The position numbers and the translations under genes are program-made. From contig NZ_CP127173.1 in assembly GCF_030264295.1 (NCBI RefSeq), positions 4,719,501-4,783,500 on the forward strand: a stretch of DNA of 64,000 nt, given 5' to 3'. The stretch comes from Amycolatopsis nalaikhensis (lineage in GTDB: Bacteria; Actinomycetota; Actinomycetes; Mycobacteriales; Pseudonocardiaceae). Shown here one piece after another: positions 49,585 through 57,305 of the stretch. Under the pieces are notes generated by a model. The model made no database searches, was not told the DNA's origin, and saw nothing but the letters and a program-made list of their open reading frames with translations. Numbering within the stretch: the stretch's first letter is position 1; every line of letters starts with the position of its first letter.

Positions 49585-50382
49585 TCACCTGACCCAGCGG
49601 CGAAATCCGCCTTCGGCGTTGATCACCTGCCCGGTGATCCACTGGCTGTCGGCGGAGACGAGCCACCGGACGAGCCGGGCGACCTCGCCGGGGCTGGCCC
49701 ACCGCCCGGCGGGCAGCGCACGCCCGACGCTTGCGGCGAGGTCCGGGCCGGCCCACCCGGTGTCGACCGGCCCGGGGTTGAGCGCGTTGACGGTGATGCC
49801 CCGATCGACCAGCGCGTCGGAGAGGCTGAGGGTCATCTGGTGGATGGCGCCTTTGCTGATGGCGTAAGGAAGTTCCCGGCTCATCGGGGCGAGGTGCTGC
49901 CCGGAGGTGAAGAGGACGACCCGCCCGCCGGGACGTCCGTCATCGTGGGCCGCGGCGAACGCCTGGGCGAGCAGCACGCTCGCCCGGGCGTTCACGGCCC
50001 AGGTGAGATCCAGCTCGGCGGCGGTGACTTCGGCGAGGGTCTGGTTCGAGCTGCGAGCATGGTTGGCGACCAGGAAATCGACGGCCCCGAACGCCTCGAC
50101 GGCGGCGGTCACCACATCGCCGGGCGCCTGCGGGTCGGCGAAGTCGGCCGCGATGTGCCGCAGCCGGGGACCTTCCCCGCCGAGCAGTTCCACGATCCCA
50201 GCGTCACCGACGGGATCAGTGCCCCAAGGCTGTTCGGCGTCGTGCGGCGACCAGGAGTGCACGAGCACCGAGGCCCCGGCGGCGAGCAGTTGTCCGGCGA
50301 TCGCGAACCCGATCCCGGCTCGTCGGCTGACCCCCGTCACGATCGCGACCCGGCCGGACAGGGACCCGTCGTCGTTCACCAC
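49585..50382 (-). CDS. short-chain dehydrogenase/reductase
   Basis: The SDR of about 265 residues has a modified nucleotide motif VAIVTGVSRRAGIGFAIAGQ, NHA at the NNAG position, FTSGQHLAPMSRELPYAISK with Ser/Tyr/Lys, and NALNPGPVDTGW. The HSWSPHD segment after strand 2 is typical of the Ycik-like fungal/actinobacterial group. GTG at 50382 (or 50379) is preferred; a TTG at 50412 would extend it. It is convergent with the previous gene, 3 bases apart. Substrate unknown. Confidence 0.85.
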   Translation of the reverse strand: MVNDDGSLSGRVAIVTGVSRRAGIGFAIAGQLLAAGASVLVHSWSPHDAEQPWGTDPVGDAGIVELLGGEGPRLRHIAADFADPQAPGDVVTAAVEAFGAVDFLVANHARSSNQTLAEVTAAELDLTWAVNARASVLLAQAFAAAHDDGRPGGRVVLFTSGQHLAPMSRELPYAISKGAIHQMTLSLSDALVDRGITVNALNPGPVDTGWAGPDLAASVGRALPAGRWASPGEVARLVRWLVSADSQWITGQVINAEGGFRRWVR

Positions 50383-50512
50383 GCCGTGCACCTTAGTCAG
50401 CGCGGTGGGCAAACTGACGGCAAACCCGAATGGTTCTCGTAAAACCGCAGGTCAGCTGGGGTGATAACGGGTCGGACACGCCTGGGCAATGCACATCACA
50501 TCCTCTTTACAT

Positions 50513-50531
50513 TGAGGTGAGCCTTACCTAA
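50513..50531 (+). promoter_or_regulatory. IdeR/DtxR-type iron box
   Basis: On the minus strand the 19 bases read TTAGGTAAGGCTCACCTCA, matching the DtxR/IdeR consensus TTAGGTTAGGCTAACCTAA at 16 of 19 positions. The box lies about 67 bases upstream of the EfeO-P19 gene start, so iron-replete repression of that gene is expected. The regulator itself is not in the window. Confidence 0.75.
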
Positions 50532-50597
50532 CGTCCACCGACCGAGCCGATAGCCACGGCTCAGCCTGAACCCGGACGCGAACCTTCGGAGATCACT

Positions 50598-51473
50598 GTG
50601 CGCCCCAAGACTGTCTTCAGCCTGCTCGGAATCGGGAGTGCGAGCCTCGTGCTCGTGGCTTGCGGCGGTGAACCGGCCTCACCGCAGGCGGCGGCGATCC
50701 ACGTCGAGGCGTCCGATACCGCTTGCGACGTCGCGAGCACGAACGCGGCGACGGGCCCGATCGCCTTCGAGATCGCCAACAAGGGCAACCAGGTCACCGA
50801 GTTCTACCTCTACGGCAAGGACGGCCGGGTGATCAGCGAGGTGGAGAACATCGGTCCCGGCACCAGCCGGTCCATGACCGCTCAGGTCACCGAGCCGGGC
50901 TCGTACACGACCGCCTGCAAGCCCGGCATGCGGGGCGAGGGCATCCGCCACGAGTTCACCGTCACGGCCGCGGGCGGCGCCGCGGCGGCACCGGCCATCC
51001 CGCAGGGAGTCGTGTCGCAATACACGGTCCTGGAGCAGGAAATCAAGGACGCGGGCGGCCAGACCACGGTCGGCCCGTGGCGCATCGGCTACATCGTCGA
51101 AGCCGCCGAGCCCTGGTACCACGACGAGAACGGGCACCAGCACTTCCGCCCGGCCGCGCCGGGGGAGACCCACCACATCGAAATCATCCCGATCGAAGCC
51201 GCGACCGGCCGCATCGTGCCCGACGTGCCGATCCACGTCGACGTCCTCGACGCGGCCGGCAATGTGGTGGAGGGCAAGGCGTTGAACTTCTACTACGCCG
51301 AGTTCTTCCACTACGCCAGCAACTTCTCCGTCCCGCGGGCCGGCACCTACACCCTGCGCGCCAAGCTGCAACCGCCCACGTTCCTGCGCCACGGCGAGGA
51401 AACCGAGCAACCGGCCCTCAGCACGGGAGCCGAGGCCACGTTCACCGGCGTCGAGCTGAAGACCGAGGGCTGA
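50598..51473 (+). CDS. EfeO cupredoxin-P19 iron transport fusion lipoprotein
   Basis: The 291-residue lipoprotein has a lipobox ending at C22 (SASLVLVAC). An EfeO-type cupredoxin domain (about 35-120) shows DTACDVASTNAATGPIAFEI, then EFYLYGKDGRVISEVENIGP. A C-terminal P19/Tpd-type iron-transport domain (about 130-290) contains GPWRIGYIVEAAEPWYHDEN, QHFRP and ETHHIEIIPIEA with metal-type His and Met residues. Separate domains are known in EfeO and P19 proteins; here they are fused. GTG at 50598 starts it, under an iron box. It probably binds ferrous iron at the cell surface. Confidence 0.8.
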   Translation: MRPKTVFSLLGIGSASLVLVACGGEPASPQAAAIHVEASDTACDVASTNAATGPIAFEIANKGNQVTEFYLYGKDGRVISEVENIGPGTSRSMTAQVTEPGSYTTACKPGMRGEGIRHEFTVTAAGGAAAAPAIPQGVVSQYTVLEQEIKDAGGQTTVGPWRIGYIVEAAEPWYHDENGHQHFRPAAPGETHHIEIIPIEAATGRIVPDVPIHVDVLDAAGNVVEGKALNFYYAEFFHYASNFSVPRAGTYTLRAKLQPPTFLRHGEETEQPALSTGAEATFTGVELKTEG

Positions 51474-51475
51474 CC

Positions 51476-52036
51476 ATGGCCACGCTCACCGAGGGCGAGG
51501 GTGGCCAGCGCGACGCCCTGCGCGGCGCGGCGGCGAAGTGGACACCGATCGCCCTGGGCGTCTTGATGTGCCTCGGATGGGGAGCCGTTCTCTGGACGGT
51601 TCCCCACCTGCACGCCGACCCGGCGTTGCACACGGTCGCCCGCTTCGCCCACCTGGTGGGTCTCGTGGCCGGGTTCGGCGCCGTCCTGACGGTCGACTGG
51701 CTGGGGCTGAGGTGGCTGCTCGGCCACCGCACGCTCGGCGACGTCCTCCAGCTGGCGCGGACGGCGGCGGCCCCGATCTGGGCCGGCCTCGCGACCCTGG
51801 TGGTCAGCGGACTGGTGCTCCACCCCGACCTGGCATCGTGGCCGACCCGCGTCAAGCTCGGCATCGCGCTCGTCATCGGCCTCAACGGCTTGTACGCCCA
51901 CCACCTCACGCCCCGGCTCGCCGGTCAGGAGGTCCCGCGGTCGCTGCTGATCCGCGCCGCGATCTGCGGAGCCGTTTCCCAAGCCGGGTGGTGGAGCGCC
52001 ACGATCATCGGTTTCCTCAACGCCCACCACACGTGA
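51476..52036 (+). CDS. polytopic membrane protein paired with EfeO-P19 fusion
   Basis: The 186-residue membrane protein has four to five hydrophobic segments: IALGVLMCLGWGAVLWTVPH, VARFAHLVGLVAGFGAVLTV, AAPIWAGLATLVVSGLVLHP and KLGIALVIGLNGLYAHHL, plus a fifth, weaker stretch near the C-terminus. No named family is certain. It begins 2 bases after the fusion gene stop, so it is part of the same iron-boxed operon and could be the transport or reduction partner. His and Trp residues near the membrane faces are compatible with heme or metal, but this is speculation. Confidence 0.7.
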   Translation: MATLTEGEGGQRDALRGAAAKWTPIALGVLMCLGWGAVLWTVPHLHADPALHTVARFAHLVGLVAGFGAVLTVDWLGLRWLLGHRTLGDVLQLARTAAAPIWAGLATLVVSGLVLHPDLASWPTRVKLGIALVIGLNGLYAHHLTPRLAGQEVPRSLLIRAAICGAVSQAGWWSATIIGFLNAHHT

Positions 52037-52047
52037 TCCGTGCCGGG

Positions 52048-52497
52048 TCAGACGGGCCAGAGCTGGATGAGCCAGCGTTCGACTCCGGTCTCGAAGCTGC
52101 CTTCGCCGAGCTCGGCCGTGTCGCTCTGGTTGCCCACCGCGGCCCGCACGTGGTGGACGCCTGGCCGCGGGATCTGGAGGGTGTGCTCGCCGAATGTCGC
52201 GGTGACGGACTGCAGCCGGACTTCAGTGGCGAGATCGCAGGTCAGCTCCAAGACCTCGGCCCAGCCGGAGCGCTCGTCGCCGGGTGGGGTGCCGTCCCAG
52301 AGCTCGACGCGGACCGTGGGGTAGTGGTCGGTGGCGGAACTGTGCAGCAGCAGGCCACCGGCACCGCCGACAGCGGTCCAGGAGCCGGTGGGGACCGGCA
52401 AGCCCAGCGCGTTGCGGCTCATGGAGACTTCCTGGAGCACGAACTGGCCGTATTCCACCTCGACGGTGTCATCGATGGCGGCGATCAGGCGTGACAT
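52048..52497 (-). CDS. hypothetical protein
   Basis: The 149-residue soluble, beta-rich protein starts at ATG 52497 (MSRLIAAIDDTVEVEYGQFV). Strands such as AVGGAGGLLLHSSATDHYPT, VLELTCDLATEVRLQSVTAT and HHVRAAVGNQSD are visible. No family recognised. Reading further upstream to 52587 would be antisense to a tRNA gene and is rejected. Confidence 0.65.
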   Translation of the reverse strand: MSRLIAAIDDTVEVEYGQFVLQEVSMSRNALGLPVPTGSWTAVGGAGGLLLHSSATDHYPTVRVELWDGTPPGDERSGWAEVLELTCDLATEVRLQSVTATFGEHTLQIPRPGVHHVRAAVGNQSDTAELGEGSFETGVERWLIQLWPV

Positions 52498-52557
52498 CCC
52501 CGATCCCTTTCCCGTGGCGTCTGGCGGAGCAGTTCGCGCGGGTTCAAACAGAATGGG

Positions 52558-52630
52558 TGCCCTCGGCAGGATTCGAACCTGCGACACCTGCCTCCGGAGG
52601 GCAGTGCTCTATCCCCTGAGCTACGAGGGC
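52558..52630 (-). tRNA. tRNA-Arg (anticodon CCG)
   Basis: On the minus strand the acceptor arms GCCCTCG and CGAGGGC pair, with discriminator A at 52558. D arm TAGCTCAGGGGATAGAGC, anticodon loop CTCCGGA (anticodon CCG) and T-arm CGCAGGTTCGAATCCTGC are all present. The 3' CCA is not encoded (CCC follows). The gene is 73 bases. It reads CGG codons for arginine. No integrase or att duplication is visible next to it. Confidence 0.97.
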
Positions 52631-52779
52631 CCATCGCTGGGCGACTCCGAAAGCTTAGCGCATCCCCCGCGGCCCCCGCGCGCAGGTGGGCGCAGTGGGA
52701 AATCCGCTGGTCAGCGGCAAGAAGTTGATCCATTCGCCGGGACGTCGCTAGCGTGGGGGGCCCACTCGAAGGAGCCCTG

Positions 52780-53880
52780 ATGGTCGAGGCTTTCCGTGTC
52801 CCTCTCGATGAGGGTGATGTCGCCGATCTGCGGGAGCGGCTTCGGCGGACCCGGTGGCCCGAACCGGAGACCGTCGACGACTGGTCTCAGGGGGTTCCGC
52901 TCGCCTACGTCCGGGAACTGTGCCGGGACTGGGGTGAGGAGTACGACTTCGGGTTTGCCGGGCGGCTCAACGCCTTCCCGCAGTTCCGGGCCGACGTCGA
53001 CGGTGTCGGGGTGCACTTCGTGCACGTCCGGTCGCCGCACGCCGAGGCGCTTCCGCTCGTGCTCACCCATGGCTGGCCCGGTTCCGTGCTCGAGTTCCTC
53101 GATGTGCTCGGGCCGCTCACCGAGCCCGAAAAGCACGGTGGGGACCCCGCCGACGCCTTCCACGTCGTCGTTCCCTCGCTGCCCGGCTTCGGGTGGAGTG
53201 ACAAGCCCGCCCTGAAGATCGCGCGGGTCGCCGAGCTGTGGGACCGGCTCATGGTTTCGCTCGGCTACGACCGCTACGGCGCCCAGGGTGGTGACTGGGG
53301 TGCCGCCGTGACGAACTCGCTCGCGCGGTTCGGGCGGGCCGTCGGGGTGCACGTCAACTTCGCTCCCGTGCGGCTGACCCTCGACGATCCGACGCCGAAG
53401 GAGCGTCAGGCCCTCGCCGACCTCGAGGAGTTCCGGCGCAGCGGCAGCGGCTACTCCGCGCAGCAGGGCACCCGGCCGCAGACGCTCGGCTACGGCCTCA
53501 CCGACTCGCCCGCCGGGCAGGCCGCCTGGATCGCCGAGAAGTTCTGGGCCTGGACCGACAACAAGGGCCACCCCGAGGACGCCGTCGACCGGCAGAAGAT
53601 CCTCGACGCCATCTCCGTCTACTGGTTCACCGCGACCGCGACGTCGTCGGCGCGGATGTACTGGGAGAACGCCGAGCGGGATCTGTCCACTGTGGATGTC
53701 CCGGCCGGGGTTTCCGTATTCCCCAAGGAGATCGTGCGGCCCTCGCGGCGGCAGGCCGAGCAGCGCTACACCGACCTGCGCTGGTTCGAGGAGCTGCCCG
53801 TCGGCGGGCACTTCGCCGCGCTCGAACAGCCCGGGCTGTTCGTCGAGCAGGTGCGCGGCTTCTTCCGGCTGGTGCGCTAG
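52780..53880 (+). CDS. epoxide hydrolase (alpha/beta-hydrolase)
   Basis: This 366-residue epoxide hydrolase has the N-terminal EHN region (PLDEGDVADLRERLRRTRWP), oxyanion HGWPGS, the nucleophile D172 in GAQGGDWGAAVTNSLA and the late PVGGHFAALEQP histidine. It opens epoxides to diols. ATG at 52780 follows GAAGGAG. The gene ends in a strong terminator at 53896, so it is monocistronic. Confidence 0.92.
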   Translation: MVEAFRVPLDEGDVADLRERLRRTRWPEPETVDDWSQGVPLAYVRELCRDWGEEYDFGFAGRLNAFPQFRADVDGVGVHFVHVRSPHAEALPLVLTHGWPGSVLEFLDVLGPLTEPEKHGGDPADAFHVVVPSLPGFGWSDKPALKIARVAELWDRLMVSLGYDRYGAQGGDWGAAVTNSLARFGRAVGVHVNFAPVRLTLDDPTPKERQALADLEEFRRSGSGYSAQQGTRPQTLGYGLTDSPAGQAAWIAEKFWAWTDNKGHPEDAVDRQKILDAISVYWFTATATSSARMYWENAERDLSTVDVPAGVSVFPKEIVRPSRRQAEQRYTDLRWFEELPVGGHFAALEQPGLFVEQVRGFFRLVR

Positions 53881-53895
53881 CGAAGCGTGACGAGT

Positions 53896-53923
53896 CCACC
53901 AGGCGGGACACCCCGCCTGGTGG
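53896..53923 (+). terminator. factor-independent-type terminator hairpin
   Basis: Perfect 12-bp GC-rich arms CCACCAGGCGGG (53896-53907) and CCCGCCTGGTGG (53912-53923) enclose a 4-base loop. It lies 16 bases after the epoxide hydrolase stop. No U-run follows, which is common in actinobacterial terminators. Confidence 0.8.
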
Positions 53924-53983
53924 ATTGGTCGGCCGGGACGGCCGGAGTAGCTTTCGGGTGGGTGAACTTAGGCTGCCCTCTGT

Positions 53984-54009
53984 TGCATATATGCGCATTC
54001 GACTATATG
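53984..54009 (+). promoter_or_regulatory. AT-rich palindromic island upstream of CDF gene
   Basis: GCATATATGC (53985-53994) is a perfect palindrome. CATATA (53986-53991) and TATATG (54004-54009) form an inverted repeat. Such islands in high-GC DNA resemble operators of ArsR/SmtB metal sensors or a promoter -10. It lies 34 bases upstream of the CDF start. No metal sensor is encoded adjacent. Confidence 0.4.
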
Positions 54010-54043
54010 TTTGGCGGAGACGGACACCGGGAACGGAGGCGGC

Positions 54044-54964
54044 ATGGGACACGGCCACGGACACGGGCACACGAGCGCGCCCGCGAGCGCGTCGGGCCGG
54101 TACGTGCGCAGCCTGGCCGTCGCTCTGGGCATCGGCGCCGGGTTCATGGTGCTCGAGTTCGTCGTCGGCTTCGCGACCGGCTCGCTGGCCCTGATCTCCG
54201 ACGCGGCGCACATGTTCACCGATGTGCTCGGGGTCGGCATGGCCCTGGTCGCGATCGTCCTGGCGCGGCGCACCGGTCCCACGGTCAGCCGCACGTTCGG
54301 GCTCTACCGCGCGGAGGTGCTGGCCGCGCTGGCCAACGCGGTCCTGCTGTTCGGCGTCGCGGGGTACGTCCTCGTCGAGGCGATCGGCCGGATCGGCGAC
54401 CCGCCCGCCGTGCCCGGGCTGCCGGTGCTGCTGGCGGCCACGGCCGGCCTGGTCGCCAACATCGTGTCGTTCGCCGTGCTGCGCTCCGGCGCGAAGGAGA
54501 GCCTCAACGTCCGCGGGGCCTACCTCGAGGTGCTCGCCGACCTCATCGGCTCGGTCGGCGTCCTGGTCAGCGGCGCGCTGACGCTGCTGACGGGCTGGCG
54601 CTACGCGGACCCGATCATCGGTGTCGCGATCGGGCTCTTCGTGCTGCCCCGCACGTGGACGCTGGCCCGCCGGGCGCTGCGCATCCTGTTCCAGCACGCG
54701 CCGAAGAGCGTCGACGTCGGCGCGATCAACGCCGAGCTGGCCGCGCTGCCGGGTGTCGCGGACGTCCACGACCTGCACGTCTGGACGCTCACCTCGGGCA
54801 TGGAGGTCGCCTCGGCGCACTTGACGCTGGCGCCGCCCGCGAAGCAGTCCGACGTGCTGACGGAGGCGCAGAACCTGCTGGCTTCGCGGTACGCGATCGA
54901 GCACGCGACGCTGCAGGTGGAGGCGCCGCACTGCGCCCGCCGCTGCCAAGAGCTGTCCTGGTAG
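54044..54964 (+). CDS. cation diffusion facilitator metal exporter
   Basis: The 306-residue CDF transporter has a His-rich start (MGHGHGHGHTSAP), six membrane segments, the metal-site DAAHMFTDVLG in TM2 and VLADLIGSVG in TM5, and a C-terminal cytoplasmic domain (VADVHDLHVWTLTSGMEVAS). It exports Zn, Co or similar ions by proton exchange. ATG at 54044 has GGAGG four bases upstream; longer readings from a TTG at 54011 are less likely. Confidence 0.92.
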   Translation: MGHGHGHGHTSAPASASGRYVRSLAVALGIGAGFMVLEFVVGFATGSLALISDAAHMFTDVLGVGMALVAIVLARRTGPTVSRTFGLYRAEVLAALANAVLLFGVAGYVLVEAIGRIGDPPAVPGLPVLLAATAGLVANIVSFAVLRSGAKESLNVRGAYLEVLADLIGSVGVLVSGALTLLTGWRYADPIIGVAIGLFVLPRTWTLARRALRILFQHAPKSVDVGAINAELAALPGVADVHDLHVWTLTSGMEVASAHLTLAPPAKQSDVLTEAQNLLASRYAIEHATLQVEAPHCARRCQELSW

Positions 54965-55088
54965 GCAGCTTCCGGAACGCGCGGAAGCACGGAAAGCACG
55001 CTCCCCGGCAACCGCCTTTTCGGGAAGGAATCCCCGGTCCGCGCCCAGTAATTTCGTGGTGTACCGCTCGGCGAACAGAGGGGAAACC

Positions 55089-55556
55089 ATGAAATCTCCG
55101 CGGAAATTGACGGCGCTCGCGGCGGCCGCCGGACTGCTGGCAGGCGGCGCCGTGGCAGCTCAGCCCGCCTCCGCCGCGCAGCCGCTGCTGGTGTCGAACC
55201 TCAACGGCAGATGCGCCGACATCTTCATGTTCCACCAGGAAAACGGCGCGTCCGTGGTGACCTGGGACTGTACCGGCAACGTGAACCAGCAGTGGCGCTG
55301 GGAGGGCGAACAGATCCGGTCCGCCATGAACGGCAAGTGCCTGGAAATCTACGCCTCCCACCAGGGCGATCAGGGCTCGGTGGACACCTGGGACTGCAAC
55401 GGGAGCAGCACCCAGCGGTGGTTCCGCAACGGCGGTGAAATCCGCAGCAGGCTGAACGGGAAATGCCTCGACATCCTGGCCGGCCGCCCCGACAACGGGC
55501 AGCTGCTGGTCAGCTGGAGCTGCAACGGCGCCGCCAGCCAGAGCTGGAACTTCTGA
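55089..55556 (+). CDS. secreted ricin-type beta-trefoil lectin
   Basis: The 155-residue protein has a signal peptide (KLTALAAAAGLLAGGAVAAQ, with the AxA cleavage site at ASAAQ) and one ricin-B beta-trefoil domain of three repeats, each ending in a QxW-type motif (NQQW, TQRW, SQSW). It binds a carbohydrate or another ligand outside the cell; there is no attached catalytic domain, which is unusual because the module is usually appended to an enzyme. ATG at 55089 follows AGGGGA. It is convergent with the DUF305 gene. Confidence 0.9.
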   Translation: MKSPRKLTALAAAAGLLAGGAVAAQPASAAQPLLVSNLNGRCADIFMFHQENGASVVTWDCTGNVNQQWRWEGEQIRSAMNGKCLEIYASHQGDQGSVDTWDCNGSSTQRWFRNGGEIRSRLNGKCLDILAGRPDNGQLLVSWSCNGAASQSWNF

Positions 55557-55577
55557 CCGGACCCGGGGCCCCGGCCG

Positions 55578-56303
55578 CTACGCCGGCAGCGGCTGGGCGC
55601 CCCGGCCCGAGAGCATCAGCTTGATCTGGTCCATCTCCGCGCCCTGCGACGTCAGGATGCTGTTCACCAGCGCCTTCAACGCCGGCAGCGTCGAATGCGC
55701 CGCCGCGTACTGGGCCATCGCCGTGCCGCCCTGGTGGTGGCGGAGCATCAGCTGCAGGAAGAAGACGTCGAACTCGCGGCCCGACAGCGACCGCAGCTTC
55801 TTCAGGTCCGTGTCCGTCGCCATGCCCGGCATCAGCGCGCCGCTCGCCGGGTTGACCGACGACGGGGCCATCGACATCCCGTCGTGGCCCGGCATCGGTT
55901 CCGTCATCCACTTCATCGGCGCGCCGAGCGCCTGCTCGGGCTGGTCCCACAGCATGAGCCAGCCCTTCATGCGCCCGACCTGCTCCAGCTGCGTGCGCTC
56001 GATGTCGAACGCCAGCTGCTTGATCTCCGGGTCGGTCGTGCGGTCGCGGGCGATGCCCGCCATCGTCACCGCCTGGAGGTGGTGCGTCGACATGTCCTGG
56101 GCGAAGCCGACCTCGACCGAACCGGCGGCCGGGGTGGCCGTCGTTCCGGAACCGTCGACGGCGCGGGTCAGGAACATCCCCGCCGTCGCGCCGATCAGCA
56201 GGACCGCCAGCAGCGTCCCGCCGATGATCACCCAGCGCGACCACGTCGGCTGCTCGGTGACCTCTTCGGTGTCGAAGTCGGTGTCGAGGTCGGCTTCGGC
56301 CAT
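55578..56303 (-). CDS. DUF305 membrane-anchored protein
   Basis: The 241-residue protein has one N-terminal membrane helix (WVIIGGTLLAVLLIGATAGM) and two DUF305 units, visible as DMSTHHLQAVTMAGIARDRT and LMLRHHQGGTAMAQYAAAHS, with paired His and Met residues. DUF305 proteins often occur with copper-handling genes; the ligand-rich motifs fit metal binding. ATG at 56303 overlaps the stop of the DUF3105 gene by one base, so the two are coupled. Confidence 0.88.
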   Translation of the reverse strand: MAEADLDTDFDTEEVTEQPTWSRWVIIGGTLLAVLLIGATAGMFLTRAVDGSGTTATPAAGSVEVGFAQDMSTHHLQAVTMAGIARDRTTDPEIKQLAFDIERTQLEQVGRMKGWLMLWDQPEQALGAPMKWMTEPMPGHDGMSMAPSSVNPASGALMPGMATDTDLKKLRSLSGREFDVFFLQLMLRHHQGGTAMAQYAAAHSTLPALKALVNSILTSQGAEMDQIKLMLSGRGAQPLPA

Positions 56304-57145
56304 CACTTCGTCGGGGTCGGCGAGGCCGGGGCGGAGGACGCCGGAGCGGACGGCATGCCCTGCTCGCCCTGCGCGGCCGTGCTGCCCTTGTAGTCCATCG
56401 GCTTCGCGTCCGGGCCCGGCTTCGACGGGTCGAACGGCGGCGGGTTGTCCGGGTCGAACTGGCCGGGCACCGCGTCGCAGGACGCGCCGACCTCGGGGTA
56501 GACGCCGTTCGGGTTGGCCCGCAGCGCCGCGATGAACTCGTCGATCCGCGCGTCGTTGGCGTCGTCCAGCTTCAGCTGGTGGCCCCACGACTGCAGCGAG
56601 ATCGGCTTGTCCAGGCCCGGGTAGGGCGACATCATCGTGTACGGCTTGCCCTTGACGCGCACGCTCAACAGGTTCAGCGCGTCGCCGGTGACCTGCTGCG
56701 GGTTGTAGGCGATCCAGACGGTGCCGTGCTCGAGGGAGTGCACCATGTTCTCGGTGCGGACGGCGGTCGGGTACACGACGCCGGTGCAGGTGGCCCACGT
56801 CTGGTCGTGCGGGCCGCCGAACGGCGGGGTCTTGTCGTAGGCGACGCGCTCGGTCGGCAGCACGTGCACGCTGCCGGTGTAGTTGGCCGTCACCACGCCC
56901 GGGATGCGCTTGGAGGGGTCCGGGTCCTGCGCGGTCGGCGCGAACGACGCGGCGGCGGCCTCGCGGTCTTCCTGCTCACGCTTCGGCGCGGACTGGACCA
57001 TGTAGTAGACGATCACCGAGGCGGCCAGTGCCACGATGGCGACGACGGCGATGATCGTGCCCCAGGGCGTGCCCTTCTTGCTCACGACGGAACCGCGGGC
57101 CGCCTTCACCGCCGACCCCTTTTTCCGAGTTGTCCCGTTCGCCAT
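56303..57145 (-). CDS. DUF3105 membrane-anchored protein
   Basis: The 280-residue protein has a positive N-terminus, one membrane helix (GTIIAVVAIVALAASVIVYY) and a DUF3105 domain with CTGVVYPTAVRTENMVHSLE, GTVWIAYNP and a late ASCDA cysteine, followed by a Pro-rich tail. Its function is unknown; it is regularly paired with DUF305. It is divergent from argS across 160 bases. Confidence 0.88.
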   Translation of the reverse strand: MANGTTRKKGSAVKAARGSVVSKKGTPWGTIIAVVAIVALAASVIVYYMVQSAPKREQEDREAAAASFAPTAQDPDPSKRIPGVVTANYTGSVHVLPTERVAYDKTPPFGGPHDQTWATCTGVVYPTAVRTENMVHSLEHGTVWIAYNPQQVTGDALNLLSVRVKGKPYTMMSPYPGLDKPISLQSWGHQLKLDDANDARIDEFIAALRANPNGVYPEVGASCDAVPGQFDPDNPPPFDPSKPGPDAKPMDYKGSTAAQGEQGMPSAPASSAPASPTPTK

Positions 57146-57292
57146 GGCTCCCGCGTTCTCCCTCTGGTGGCTGCGGACGGATTCCCGCCCGGGCCAGTGT
57201 AGAGACCACGCGTCTGATCACCGTTAACGCCTCACACACCCACGCGCCGTGACGTCCCCGAGACCGATGCAAGCGCCCCACCAGGGCACACC

Positions 57293-57298
57293 TAGAAT
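57293..57298 (+). promoter_or_regulatory. argS -10 element for leaderless transcript
   Basis: TAGAAT (57293-57298) is 7 bases before the GTG of argS and no ribosome-binding site lies between, so the transcript probably starts at or near the start codon. I see no clear -35. Confidence 0.5.
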
Positions 57299-57305
57299 TC
57301 GACGA

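Noticed and set aside
52498..52587. N-terminal extension of the hypothetical protein reading MSQVRILPRAP
   Set aside because: That peptide is the antisense translation of the tRNA-Arg T-arm, a known annotation artefact.
52558..52630. tRNA-Arg as an integration site of a mobile element
   Set aside because: No integrase, no duplicated tRNA 3' end and no change in composition nearby.
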